Positions 15,690-24,128 are shown, counted from the first letter of the stretch. The stretch: DNA of 64,000 nucleotides from Dokdonia donghaensis DSW-1 (GCF_001653755.1 NZ_CP015125.1:1931501-1995500), one strand, 5' to 3'. Program-made: numbers and translations. The notes: generated by a model from the letters alone, not told the origin.

Positions 15690-16934
15690 ATGGACGTATT
15701 AAAGATAGCAACCGCTGGAAGCGTAGATGATGGTAAGAGTACCCTAATAGGGAGGTTACTATACGATACAAAATCGCTCACTACAGATAAGCTGGAGGCG
15801 ATAGAAAAGAAGAGTAAGGCAAATGGATTTGATTATCTAGACTTCTCACTTGCAACAGATGGTCTGGTAGCAGAGCGCGAGCAGGGGATTACTATAGATG
15901 TAGCACACATCTATTTTAGCACGGCAAAGAAGAGCTATATTATTGCAGATACACCTGGACACGTGGAGTATACTCGTAATATGGTGACTGGAGCATCTAC
16001 ATCACAAGCATCTATTATTCTTGTAGATGCACGTAAAGGAGTGGTAGAGCAAACGTACCGTCACTTTTTTATAAACGATTTACTACGTGTAGAAGATATT
16101 GTAGTTGCTGTAAACAAGATGGATCTTGTAGATTATAATGAGGAGGCTTTTAACAAGATTGTTTCAGATTTTGGAGCGCTTACTCAAAAGCAACAGTTTA
16201 AAGCGCAACGTATCACTTTTGTACCTATAAGCGCTTTAAAAGGTGATAATGTGGTAAATGCCTCAACTGAGATGCCTTGGTATGACGGTGAGACTTTACT
16301 AGAACATTTAGAACAATTAAATCCTTCTCAAGTAGAGGAGGTGGGAGCAAGATTTCCAGTGCAAACTGTCATACGTCCTAAGCAGGATCAATATCACGAT
16401 TTTAGAGGATATGCAGGTAAAGTTTCTGGAGGAGCGCTAGCAGTAGGTGATGCTGTGACGGTTCTTCCTTCTGGTAGAAATTCTGTAATAAAAGATATTT
16501 TATTTTATAATGCATCTTTTACTAAAGTTGATGCTGGTAACTCGTGTACCATCACGCTAGAGGATGATGTAAATGTAAGTCGTGGTGATATCTTAGTTAA
16601 AAGTGCGCAAGCACCTAGTCTTACTAAAGAGCTACAGGCTACCGTATGCTGGATGGATAATAATGCGCTTGTACCTGGCACAAAATACTTAGTACAGCAG
16701 GGTACGGCTCAAATTTTAGGAAAAGTAAAAAGTATAAATAGCGTTGTACATACAGACTTTTCTGGTGTAGATGCTACAGATAAACTTGTGCTTAACGATA
16801 TAGGTAAGGTAACTATACAGCTTAGTAAGCAGGTGCTTAATGATCAGTTTTTAGATAATAAGCAAACAGGGTCATTTATACTTATTGATACACAGTCACA
16901 CGCAACAGCGGGTGTAGGTTTTATAGGTTCTTAA
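15690..16934 (+). CDS. cysN: Sulfate adenylyltransferase subunit 1 (GTPase)
   Basis: The GTP-hydrolysing large subunit of ATP sulfurylase partners CysD. It has the GTPase motifs G1 GSVDDGKSTLIGRLLYD, G3 DTPGHVEYTRNM and G4 VNKMDLVDY, then EF-Tu-like beta-barrel domains. At 414 residues it is the CysN-only form, without the C-terminal APS-kinase (CysC) domain seen in CysNC fusions. It is 64 bp after cysD and last gene of the operon before a strong terminator. Confidence 0.96.
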   Translation: MDVLKIATAGSVDDGKSTLIGRLLYDTKSLTTDKLEAIEKKSKANGFDYLDFSLATDGLVAEREQGITIDVAHIYFSTAKKSYIIADTPGHVEYTRNMVTGASTSQASIILVDARKGVVEQTYRHFFINDLLRVEDIVVAVNKMDLVDYNEEAFNKIVSDFGALTQKQQFKAQRITFVPISALKGDNVVNASTEMPWYDGETLLEHLEQLNPSQVEEVGARFPVQTVIRPKQDQYHDFRGYAGKVSGGALAVGDAVTVLPSGRNSVIKDILFYNASFTKVDAGNSCTITLEDDVNVSRGDILVKSAQAPSLTKELQATVCWMDNNALVPGTKYLVQQGTAQILGKVKSINSVVHTDFSGVDATDKLVLNDIGKVTIQLSKQVLNDQFLDNKQTGSFILIDTQSHATAGVGFIGS

Positions 16935-16967
16935 TATGTCATAGTTGTTGGATACTATTCGATATTA

Positions 16968-16996
16968 AAAAAGGCGCTTTATAGCGCCTTTTTTTT
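16968..16996 (+). terminator. Terminator of the cys operon
   Basis: Perfect 8-bp stem AAGGCGCT / AGCGCCTT (16971-16978, 16983-16990) with loop TTAT, followed by eight consecutive T. Confidence 0.9.
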
Positions 16997-17103
16997 GTCT
17001 TTCAACTCAATGGTTGATATAAGTGTTATAGCTCGTTAGAGATTGTCTCTATTGTTTTTGAGGGGTGTGTATCCCCTTCGACAAGTTTTATTTTTGATAT
17101 TGC

Positions 17104-18975
17104 TTACGCCTCTATGTCTAATACACCAGAAAGTACGTGATAACGAGGGTCATCTACACTTTCTTCAATCACTTTGTCAAATTTAGGAGAGGCTTTGCGC
17201 ATTAAGTCTTTACACTCTGTACTGAGGTGTTTGAGCGTGATTGTTTTACCTACCGCTTCGTACTTCTCAAGGAGTACAAAAATAGCTTCTAGGGCAGAGT
17301 GGTCTGCGACTTTTGCCTCTATGAAGTCAATTTCTATGTGATCTGGATCACCGTTTATATCAAACTTAGAATTAAAACTCTGGATACTTCCAAAGAATAA
17401 TGGGCCCCAAATCTCATATACCTTTGTGCCATCTGCTTTAAATTTCTTTCTAGCTCTAATTTTCTTAGCGCTACTCCAAGCAAATGATAGGGCTGCTATA
17501 ATTACACCTACAAATACAGCTATAGCAAGATCAAAAAATACAGTCACTGCAGATACTATAATAAGAACAAACGCATCTGATACTGGTATTTTCTTTAAAA
17601 TTCTAAAACTAGACCAAGCAAATGTCTCAATAACCATCATAAACATTACACCCACGAGTGCAGCAATAGGCACTTGCTCTATAAAGCGGTCTGCAAATAA
17701 GATAAAAGTAAGTAGTGTGACTGCCATCATTACACCAGAGAGTCTACCACGACCTCCAGCGTTAATGTTTATTACTGTTTGCCCTATCATACCACAACCA
17801 CCAGTTCCTCCAAAAACACCACTCACGATGTTACCAGCTCCTTGTGCGACGCACTCTCTGTTTCCGTTACCTCTAGAGTCTGTCATCTCATCTACAAGGT
17901 TCATAGTCATCAAGGTTTCTATAAGTCCTACAGAAGCTGCAAGAAATGCATAAGGCGCTATAAATTTAAGTGTGTCAAGGTTAAATGGTAGACTGCTCCA
18001 TAGGTCAAATACGTTAAGCTTACTTGAGATTTCTGCCATACCATTTAAACCGGCACCACCACCATCTCTTATAAACTCACCTACATTTACAGCATCTAAG
18101 CCTCCAAAAATCGATATTAAGGATACAATAACAATAGCGGTAAGTGCGGCAGGAATTTTAGGAGTTAGTTTTGGTAATCCCCACACAATGAGCATTGTAA
18201 GCAGTACAAGGCCTATCATTGTAAAGAGTGACTTGCCTTTCATCCAGGTTTTTACAACTCCTTTGTCTTTTACAGAGTAAAAGCCATCTTGTGACGCATT
18301 AAAAACTACCTTTTGTGTATTTGTATCATAAACTTGTCCGTCTGAGAGTACAAATACTTCCTTGTTTGTGGCTTTGTTTATGACTGAGTTTCCTTCTATT
18401 GTAAATAGCACGGTATTAGAAACTTTGTCTTTTACTTCATTATCAGATACGGTATAAACGAGCTCTTTTGAGGCTGTTTTACGCATATTTTCCCCAGCAT
18501 AATCTTTCTTATTTTCTTTAAACATCCCTAATTGTGCAAGAAATATAACGATGGCTAGACCGTTTACAAACCCCATCATTACTGGGTGTGGTATCAAGCG
18601 CACAAACTTCCCTAGTTTGAATAAGCCAGCAAATACCTGAATAACTCCCATTAATACCACAGCGGCGAGTAAATAGAAGTACCCCATATTTTCAACAGGC
18701 TGATCAAATAGTAATCCCTTTGCGTGGCCTTCTTGAATCATCTGTACAAAAATCACAGCAACAGCTCCTGCCGCACCAGAGATTAACCCTGGTCTACCGC
18801 CAAAAAGCGCAGAAACAATACCAATAACAAATGCCCCAAATAAAGCAACAATAGGGCTTATTTGTGCTACAAAGGCAAAGGCAACTACCTCAGGTATCAT
18901 TGCTAAAGAAACGGTGATACCGGATAGAATATCGTTTTTAGGATTTGCAGTAAAGTTGTTAAAAATGCGTTTCAT
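17104..18975 (-). CDS. SulP family anion transporter with STAS domain and extra loop
   Basis: A 623-residue membrane transporter of the SulP/SLC26 family (sulfate, bicarbonate or other anions). Motifs: N-terminal DILSGITVSLAMIPEVVAFA, SGAAGAVAVIFV, IPHPVMMGFVNGLAIVIFLA, later GGTGGCGMIGQTVININAGG, and a C-terminal STAS domain (YEIWGPLFFGSIQSFNSKFD). Residues about 155-245 are an extra hydrophilic loop between two membrane helices, with short beta-strand repeats (FTIEGNSVINKATNKE, FVLSDGQVYDTNTQK), not typical of the family. It is convergent with the cys operon, so sulfate is a reasonable but unproven substrate. Confidence 0.88.
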   Translation of the reverse strand: MKRIFNNFTANPKNDILSGITVSLAMIPEVVAFAFVAQISPIVALFGAFVIGIVSALFGGRPGLISGAAGAVAVIFVQMIQEGHAKGLLFDQPVENMGYFYLLAAVVLMGVIQVFAGLFKLGKFVRLIPHPVMMGFVNGLAIVIFLAQLGMFKENKKDYAGENMRKTASKELVYTVSDNEVKDKVSNTVLFTIEGNSVINKATNKEVFVLSDGQVYDTNTQKVVFNASQDGFYSVKDKGVVKTWMKGKSLFTMIGLVLLTMLIVWGLPKLTPKIPAALTAIVIVSLISIFGGLDAVNVGEFIRDGGGAGLNGMAEISSKLNVFDLWSSLPFNLDTLKFIAPYAFLAASVGLIETLMTMNLVDEMTDSRGNGNRECVAQGAGNIVSGVFGGTGGCGMIGQTVININAGGRGRLSGVMMAVTLLTFILFADRFIEQVPIAALVGVMFMMVIETFAWSSFRILKKIPVSDAFVLIIVSAVTVFFDLAIAVFVGVIIAALSFAWSSAKKIRARKKFKADGTKVYEIWGPLFFGSIQSFNSKFDINGDPDHIEIDFIEAKVADHSALEAIFVLLEKYEAVGKTITLKHLSTECKDLMRKASPKFDKVIEESVDDPRYHVLSGVLDIEA

Positions 18976-18995
18976 AGGTCGTTTTTAAGAAGCCG

Positions 18996-19003
18996 CAAAG
19001 ATA
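18996..19003 (-). promoter_or_regulatory. Putative -7 box of the SulP gene
   Basis: TATCTTTG on the minus strand, 21-28 bp before the SulP ATG. No TTG at exactly 19 nt. Confidence 0.45.
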
Positions 19004-19053
19004 GGGTATTCTTAAAGGATAGACAGTGCTCGTTTTAGGATAATTATGACGCC

Positions 19054-19069
19054 TATTTTCGCGAAAGCG
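19054..19069. repeat. Half-degenerate copy of the 16-bp palindrome
   Basis: The right half is exact (TTTCGCGAAAGCG, followed by TAAAT), while the first three bases differ. It lies between the divergent SulP and membrane-protein genes. Confidence 0.6.
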
Positions 19070-19230
19070 TAAATTTAAATGTATAAGAAATCTGAGCTAT
19101 ACTGTCAGAACTACAACTCGGTAGCTTATTTGTTCAATTGGGTCGTATGGTTTTTGTAATCCTTAAGTTACGGTTCATATTTGTAGTGTCAATCAATAGC
19201 CGATATCCTCAACATCAAAATATATCAATT

Positions 19231-19902
19231 ATGGACTATGCTACTTTCTTTAAGATATTTATCACGCTACACGCAGTAGGTGGGTTTATTTCTCTCATCT
19301 CTGGTACTATTTCTGTTATTGCTCGTAAGGGTAATGTGTGGCACAAAAAGTCTGGGATGATTTTTTATTATGGGATGCTTACAGCAGGTATTTCGGGTAT
19401 TGTGGCTTCTCTGCTTCCAGATCACAACAATCCGTTTCTGTTTGTGGTTGGACTTTTTAGTGTCTATCTCGTGCTTTCTGGGTACAGAGCGCTCAGGTTT
19501 AAGAGGGTACGTAAAATGACAGACGTACGCTGGGATAAAGTTATCTCTTGGTCTATGGCTATTATAGGTTTAGGTATGATAGGTTACGGATTGTATCTGG
19601 TTTTTAAAAGTGTTACAATGGGGTGGGTGCTTGTGATTTTTGGCGCCATAGGTTTACTTAATGCCATAAATGATTTAAGAGCAATGCGTGATTTAAAACT
19701 ATTGCGTAAGAAATACTTACGACTACATATAGCAAAAATATCTGGGGCATACATAGCTGCTTTTACAGCCTTTTTTGTCACAAATAGCGTGTTACCGTCA
19801 TTGTTGAGTTGGCTATTACCTTCGCTTTTTGGGTTTATTTTCATCTCTTACTGGATGCGTAAGACGAGACTTGGCAAGAAAATTACAGCTGAGACTGTAT
19901 AA
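19231..19902 (+). CDS. Hypothetical multi-helix membrane protein (DUF2306-like)
   Basis: About 223 residues with some seven hydrophobic helices. An early block resembles the DUF2306 type (LHAVGGFISLISGTISVIAR, then KGNVWHKKSGMIFYYGM, with a His near a Lys/Lys pair). Later helices include VISWSMAIIGLGMIGYGLYL and FGFIFISYWM. The frame is open upstream to 19138, but that part encodes a non-membrane lead sequence. The ATG at 19231 (MDYATFFKIF) is the likely start. Function unknown. A palindrome copy follows 20 bp after the stop. Confidence 0.7.
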   Translation: MDYATFFKIFITLHAVGGFISLISGTISVIARKGNVWHKKSGMIFYYGMLTAGISGIVASLLPDHNNPFLFVVGLFSVYLVLSGYRALRFKRVRKMTDVRWDKVISWSMAIIGLGMIGYGLYLVFKSVTMGWVLVIFGAIGLLNAINDLRAMRDLKLLRKKYLRLHIAKISGAYIAAFTAFFVTNSVLPSLLSWLLPSLFGFIFISYWMRKTRLGKKITAETV

Positions 19903-19921
19903 ATGACAATTGGGTAGATTA

Positions 19922-19937
19922 CGCTTTCGCGAAAGCG
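19922..19937. repeat. Dispersed 16-bp palindrome, copy 4
   Basis: Exact core with TA on both sides (TACGC...GCGTA), in the gap between the membrane-protein gene and the TPR gene. Confidence 0.95.
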
Positions 19938-19980
19938 TACTTAAAACCATTTTTACATCATCAATCAAAACAACACTATT

Positions 19981-20610
19981 ATGAAACACTTACTTCTTAT
20001 TATCGCATTATGCAGCAGTACCTTCCTTGTGGCTCAAACTAAATATGAGCAGGGTATGCGCAAAGCAATGGAGCTCTGGGATCAAGATAAACTTGATGAG
20101 GCTTCAAATCTTTTTGAGCGTATCGCAACGGTAGAAAAGGATAACTGGTTGCCCTCGTACCACGTGGCGCAAATAGCCATTGTGAAGAACTGGCGAGATT
20201 TTGAAAACCAAAATGAGACAACGCTTAAAGTAAATGGAGATAAGGCGCAGGAATATATCAATGCAATGCGTACGATAGAAAAAGATAACCCGTATGCAGA
20301 TTATCTACAAGCGCAGCTATATACCGTTTGGGTAGCATATGATGGTATGAAGTACGGAATGAAATATGCCGGTACCATAGGCGAACTGTACCAAAAAATG
20401 GTGAAGAAAGATCCAGATAATCCCATTTTTATAGCAGATAAGGCGCAGTGGGATATGGGGAGTGCAAAGTACTTTGGCAGCTCAATAGAACCGTATTGTG
20501 CAGAGTTAAAGCGCGCCATTGCGCTTTTTGCTACCTTTAAACCTGAGACGGAGTTCCATCCCCAAGGAAATGTAAAAAGAGCCTTAGAAAGTGCAGAGGC
20601 TTGTAATTAA
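19981..20610 (+). CDS. Secreted tetratricopeptide-like protein
   Basis: 209 residues with a signal peptide (HLLLIIALCSSTFLVAQ). Helical repeat-like segments follow: KAMELWDQDKLDEASNLFER, a classic TPR pattern, and further helices around YINAMRTIEKDNPYADYLQA. It is probably periplasmic. It ends 6 bp before the LytS-type kinase gene, with which it is surely co-transcribed, so it may modulate that sensor; this is inferred from position only. Confidence 0.75.
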   Translation: MKHLLLIIALCSSTFLVAQTKYEQGMRKAMELWDQDKLDEASNLFERIATVEKDNWLPSYHVAQIAIVKNWRDFENQNETTLKVNGDKAQEYINAMRTIEKDNPYADYLQAQLYTVWVAYDGMKYGMKYAGTIGELYQKMVKKDPDNPIFIADKAQWDMGSAKYFGSSIEPYCAELKRAIALFATFKPETEFHPQGNVKRALESAEACN

Positions 20611-20616
20611 GAAAAA

Positions 20617-21951
20617 ATGAAGTATTATCTAAAAGAGTTTGCAAAGGCAAATATTGTAGGCTTAACCATATTTATCGTTCATAGTATCATACTGTACGTG
20701 CTGGGTAACCCTTGGTATGGAGATGGAGCGATAACCTTTTTTATACAGAACCAAATCTTTTCTGTAGCGCTGTATGCGGTAAATACGATGGTTATAGTAA
20801 ACTTTAGAAAACGTTTTACCGCTAGTCTGTGGAATTTTAAGGTACTTACTTATGCGTTTTTTGCGCATATTGCTGTGACTTTAGTTACGGTGTTTGTATT
20901 GCGGTTAATACTTATAACAAAGTATTACAACATCCCTTTAGATCAATATTGGGCTAGTGAAGGTCTCGAGGATTATATATTTCCTTTTATAATAACAGCT
21001 GTCGCCACTACCTCGTTCTACGCGGTGAGTCGCTGGAAGAGAAAGCAAGAGAGTAAAGTAAAGGAGTCTAAAATTATTGCAGGAGCCGCCTCTGCAAAGT
21101 TTGATGCCCTTAAAAATCAGCTAGATCCTCATTTTTTATTCAATAGTTTAAATGTGCTAGCAAGTCTTATTGAGGAAAACCCAAGACAGGCAACCAAGTT
21201 TACCACTTCGCTTTCAAAAGTATACAGATATGTACTAGAGCAAAAAAATAAAGAACTAGTGCCACTAGAGGAGGAGCTTGCCTTTGCTCGTACGTATATG
21301 AACCTCATCAAGATGCGTTTTGAAGACAGTATTGTGGTAGATATACCTGAGCAATCTTCTCACTCAGAGTACAAGGTTGTGCCGCTCTCGCTACAATTAC
21401 TATTAGAAAATGCTGTAAAGCATAACCAAGTTACTCCTTCAAACAAGCTTCATATAAGAATCTATGAAGAAGGAAATACACTATATGTGACTAATAACAT
21501 CCAGAAAAAACAGGTAGTAAAGAAGAGTAGCGGTGTAGGTTTGCAAAACATACGCCAGCGCTACGGCTTGCTTACGAGTAGTGATGTTGTTATAAAAGAT
21601 GATGGTGCAAACTTTCAAGTAGGTGTGCCGCTACTTACACAAGCTGGACAAGCTAGTTTTGAACCTAAACAGACAGAGTATCTAGAGGATAAACGTTACC
21701 AACGTGCAAAAAAGAAGGTAGAAGATCTCAAAGGATTTTACATACACTTCACTATTTACGCGATTATGGTGCCTGTCTTTATTTATTTTAATGTGATGTC
21801 TACCAGTTTCCCTTGGGCACTTTTCCCTATACTAGGATGGGGCTGGGGCGTTGTAGGTCACGCCTCTGAGGTGTACGGCTGGAGCCCTATATTTAATAAA
21901 ACTTGGGAAAAACGTAAGATAGAGAGACTTATGGATGATGATGATTTCTAA
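20617..21951 (+). CDS. LytS-type sensor histidine kinase with C-terminal 2TM domain
   Basis: 444 residues. Four N-terminal membrane helices precede a His_kinase domain with LKNQLDPHFLFNSLNVLAS (phosphoacceptor His in DPHFLFN) and PRQATKFTTSLSKVYRYVLE. A GHKL ATPase follows (LSLQLLLENAVKHNQ, N-box; SSGVGLQNIRQRYG, G-box). After about residue 365 there is a 2TM domain (KGFYIHFTIYAIMVPVFIYF, WGWGVVGHASEVYG) as found in Flavobacteria. Normally a LytTR response regulator gene follows; here the next gene is terC on the other strand, so the kinase is an orphan locally. Confidence 0.9.
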   Translation: MKYYLKEFAKANIVGLTIFIVHSIILYVLGNPWYGDGAITFFIQNQIFSVALYAVNTMVIVNFRKRFTASLWNFKVLTYAFFAHIAVTLVTVFVLRLILITKYYNIPLDQYWASEGLEDYIFPFIITAVATTSFYAVSRWKRKQESKVKESKIIAGAASAKFDALKNQLDPHFLFNSLNVLASLIEENPRQATKFTTSLSKVYRYVLEQKNKELVPLEEELAFARTYMNLIKMRFEDSIVVDIPEQSSHSEYKVVPLSLQLLLENAVKHNQVTPSNKLHIRIYEEGNTLYVTNNIQKKQVVKKSSGVGLQNIRQRYGLLTSSDVVIKDDGANFQVGVPLLTQAGQASFEPKQTEYLEDKRYQRAKKKVEDLKGFYIHFTIYAIMVPVFIYFNVMSTSFPWALFPILGWGWGVVGHASEVYGWSPIFNKTWEKRKIERLMDDDDF

Positions 21952-21996
21952 GTTGTAAAACTAAGCTCCATAAAATAGATCGATAATTTATCACAT

Positions 21997-22036
21997 AAAA
22001 AAAGTGTCTTCAAGCTGTAGCCTAAAGACACTTTTT
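21997..22036. terminator. Bidirectional terminator between kinase and terC
   Basis: Perfect 10-bp stem AAAGTGTCTT / AAGACACTTT (22001-22010, 22025-22034) with A-run before and T-run after. It serves two convergent genes. Confidence 0.88.
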
Positions 22037-22055
22037 ACATTCTGTAAGAAAGATG

Positions 22056-22901
22056 TTAGTCCTTTTTGAGGTGCTCTACATTTTTCTTCATTTGTATTTG
22101 TGCTCCAGAGTCTTTTGTTTTCATCGCTCTGTATTTGAAGTTTATAAACTCTACCAGTAATGAGAAGGCAATTGTAAAGTATAAATAACCCTTAGGGATG
22201 GCTCCTACGCTTGATCCAAAGATTTCTAGGTGTGATAGGTGTGCGCCTTCTGCAATAAGCATAAAACCTATTAAAATTAAGAATGACAGCCCTAAAATCT
22301 GTAAAGATGGGTGCTTTGCAATAAAGTTTCCTACAGGGTTTGCAAAGAGCATCATTATCCCCACAGAGATAACCACTGCTATCACCATAATGATTAATGC
22401 ATCTGTTGGATTGTCAGAGAGCCCGTTAGTCATCCCGACAGCCGTAAGTATAGAGTCAAAAGAGAATACAAGGTTGATAACTGCAATCTGTACAATGGCA
22501 TTACCTAGCGTAGTAGAGCTCTTTTTTGAAATCTCTTCTTCTTCTAGTCCTGTTTCATCCACCTTCTCGTGTATCTCGTGTACAGACTTCCAGATAAGGA
22601 AGATACCTCCTGCAAGAAGTATAACCGCTTGCCAGCTTATCCCTCCTGTTATCCAGCTTGCGTTTATATGCCAGAAAGGAGCACTTAAGGCCACCAGCCA
22701 CGATATCCCAAAAAGTAATGCGATACGCATACCCATTGCAAGTGCAAGACCAATATTAGTTGCTTTTTTACGATCCTTTTGCGGAAGCTTTTCTGCGGCG
22801 ATAGATATAAAGATGATGTTATCTATACCTAATATAATTTCAAGAAAGGTAAGCGTAAGCAGTGCAATCCAAGCATCTGCAGTGGTAAGAATGTCAAACA
22901 T
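22056..22901 (-). CDS. TerC family integral membrane protein
   Basis: 281 residues, about seven to eight membrane helices. It shows the TerC signatures with buried aspartates: LEIILGIDNIIFISIAAEKL near the N-terminus and NLVFSFDSILTAVGMT in the middle. The family is linked to metal (Mn2+, Ca2+) export and to tellurite resistance. An acidic linker (DETGLEEEEISKK) separates the two halves. Its ATG overlaps the stop of the upstream lipoprotein gene by one base (TAATG), which indicates translational coupling. Confidence 0.93.
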   Translation of the reverse strand: MFDILTTADAWIALLTLTFLEIILGIDNIIFISIAAEKLPQKDRKKATNIGLALAMGMRIALLFGISWLVALSAPFWHINASWITGGISWQAVILLAGGIFLIWKSVHEIHEKVDETGLEEEEISKKSSTTLGNAIVQIAVINLVFSFDSILTAVGMTNGLSDNPTDALIIMVIAVVISVGIMMLFANPVGNFIAKHPSLQILGLSFLILIGFMLIAEGAHLSHLEIFGSSVGAIPKGYLYFTIAFSLLVEFINFKYRAMKTKDSGAQIQMKKNVEHLKKD

Positions 22902-23284
22902 TAGTTAGTCGTTTTTTTTGCGGTTCCGCGTTGTTTGTTGGTTTCTCCTACAAGGGAGTACTCAAAGGTATAAAAATCTCCGTCAGTAGCTATGATTTTC
23001 ATATGGAGTGCTTTTTCCTCACTCATACTTTTTGGGTTCAACTTCTTAACGATGTACTCACAATCATTAATCCATCGCACAGAAGAGGAGTCTGCTTTGC
23101 CATTAAAAAAATCTACCTCAAGTGTATCGTTGCGTGTAAAAGTTGTGGCTACAAGTTCACCATCTAGAAGTGTCTCAAAAGTAAAGGTGCCAGTCTTAAA
23201 ATTTGCACAATCTCGCTCTGGACTTTTACAGCTTAAAGCGAAAAAAAAACAAGCAACAACCGAGTAAAAAAAGATACGTTTCAT
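22901..23284 (-). CDS. Small conserved lipoprotein
   Basis: 127 residues with a lipoprotein signal (FFYSVVACFFFALSC, lipobox ALSC) and a mature part with conserved-looking strands (FKTGTFTFETLLDGELVATT, RWINDCEYIVKKLNPKSM, YTFEYSLVGETNKQRGTA). Relatives in Flavobacteria are, to my memory, sometimes mislabelled DNA topoisomerase IV; nothing in this sequence supports that. It is translationally coupled to terC. Confidence 0.75.
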   Translation of the reverse strand: MKRIFFYSVVACFFFALSCKSPERDCANFKTGTFTFETLLDGELVATTFTRNDTLEVDFFNGKADSSSVRWINDCEYIVKKLNPKSMSEEKALHMKIIATDGDFYTFEYSLVGETNKQRGTAKKTTN

Positions 23285-23290
23285 AGACTA

Positions 23291-23298
23291 CAAAAATA
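23291..23298 (-). promoter_or_regulatory. Putative -7 box of the lipoprotein-terC operon
   Basis: TATTTTTG on the minus strand, 7-14 bp before the lipoprotein ATG, so the leader would be very short or absent. A -33 TTG at the ideal distance is not seen. Confidence 0.35.
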
Positions 23299-23397
23299 AT
23301 ATACAAAGAGTTGGAACTCGTAATTTGAAACCTCTTTTTTAGAAGGTTTTAAATTGCCGAAAATGAGCTAGGTTATTTAATTAGATAATGAGACAAA

Positions 23398-23847
23398 CTA
23401 CATTTCATAACTTTCAAAAGTTCCATCTTCTAAAAAAATAATCACTCTCTTAACTGCCGATTTTGAAGAAGAAAAAGCGCCTATATTTTCTATGCTTTTT
23501 TGAGCTGTTTTTGGGGTCTGCTCTTCGCTAGTTTTTTGGAGTGAGTTAGAGAGGTTTTTTTGTGAGTTTTCTTGTGGCTCAATTATCGTTTTTTCTAGAG
23601 TAGGAGGGGGCGGTTTTGGAGTGGTTTTCTTTCCGTAAAGTAACCATTCTAATTCTACATTTGGAAAGGTGTCTACTACCTTCATAACAAAGTCTAGGCT
23701 GGGCTTGTTTCTGCCCGCCATAAGGTGAGAGATTGTTGCACGACCTACAGATAGTTTTTCGGCAAATGATGTAGCACTAAGCTCGTGTGACTCCATAATT
23801 TTTTGAAGTCGCTTTGCAAATTTTGTATTGTCAAGTAGTGTTTCCAT
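23398..23847 (-). CDS. XRE-family helix-turn-helix regulator
   Basis: 149 residues. The N-terminal HTH_3 domain is FAKRLQKIMESHELSATSFA, then EKLSVGRATISHLMAGRNKP and SLDFVMKVVDTFPNVELEWL, typical of Bacteroidota XRE proteins. A Pro/Gln/Lys-rich linker follows (residues about 75-125), and the protein ends in a short strand motif, VKRVIIFLEDGTFESYEM. It is divergent from the M14 peptidase gene. The 280 bp between them contain repeated TTACAATTGTAA sites, one directly upstream of this gene's own -7 box, so autoregulation is likely. Confidence 0.87.
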   Translation of the reverse strand: METLLDNTKFAKRLQKIMESHELSATSFAEKLSVGRATISHLMAGRNKPSLDFVMKVVDTFPNVELEWLLYGKKTTPKPPPPTLEKTIIEPQENSQKNLSNSLQKTSEEQTPKTAQKSIENIGAFSSSKSAVKRVIIFLEDGTFESYEM

Positions 23848-23857
23848 TTGTATACAA

Positions 23858-23865
23858 CAAAGATA
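23858..23865 (-). promoter_or_regulatory. Putative -7 box of the XRE gene
   Basis: TATCTTTG on the minus strand. The palindrome TTACAATTGTAA (23868-23879) lies 2 bp upstream of it, in a position to block RNA polymerase. A second palindrome, TTGTATACAA (23848-23857), abuts the start codon. Confidence 0.5.
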
Positions 23866-23867
23866 CG

Positions 23868-23879
23868 TTACAATTGTAA
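23868..23879. promoter_or_regulatory. Operator-like palindrome TTACAATTGTAA, site 1
   Basis: Perfect 12-bp palindrome between the -7 box of the XRE gene and its upstream region. The same 12-mer recurs at 24059 in front of the divergent peptidase gene. Confidence 0.55.
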
Positions 23880-24019
23880 ACTATGGCGATCTATACTTGT
23901 TAAACATAAAATTTACTTATAAATAGATTAAAGTTTAAGTTTACATTTTAATATTTAAATGACTGATTTATAATAACAAAATTGTAATAGGTATGGAATT
24001 TATCTATTTGAACTATATT

Positions 24020-24031
24020 TTACAATAGTAA
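24020..24031. promoter_or_regulatory. Imperfect operator-like site TTACAATAGTAA
   Basis: One base off the perfect palindrome, 28 bp before site 2 in the same intergenic region. Confidence 0.4.
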
Positions 24032-24058
24032 CGCTCCATTTGTATAAAGAATCCTTGT

Positions 24059-24070
24059 TTACAATTGTAA
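24059..24070. promoter_or_regulatory. Operator-like palindrome TTACAATTGTAA, site 2
   Basis: Second perfect copy, 33 bp upstream of the -7 box (24104) of the M14 peptidase gene. Probably a binding site of the divergent XRE regulator. Confidence 0.55.
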
Positions 24071-24103
24071 CACAACACTTGTAAGAGCTAATTTCAAAAA
24101 AAG

Positions 24104-24111
24104 TATCTTTG
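24104..24111 (+). promoter_or_regulatory. Putative -7 box of the M14 peptidase gene
   Basis: TATCTTTG, 17-24 bp before the ATG. A TTG lies 22 nt upstream, longer than the ideal 19. Confidence 0.45.
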
Positions 24112-24128
24112 TCATTCAAAGTAAGGTT

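Noticed and set aside
22901..23284. DNA topoisomerase IV annotation for the small lipoprotein
   Set aside because: 127 residues with a lipobox and no topoisomerase motif; that label would be a database error.
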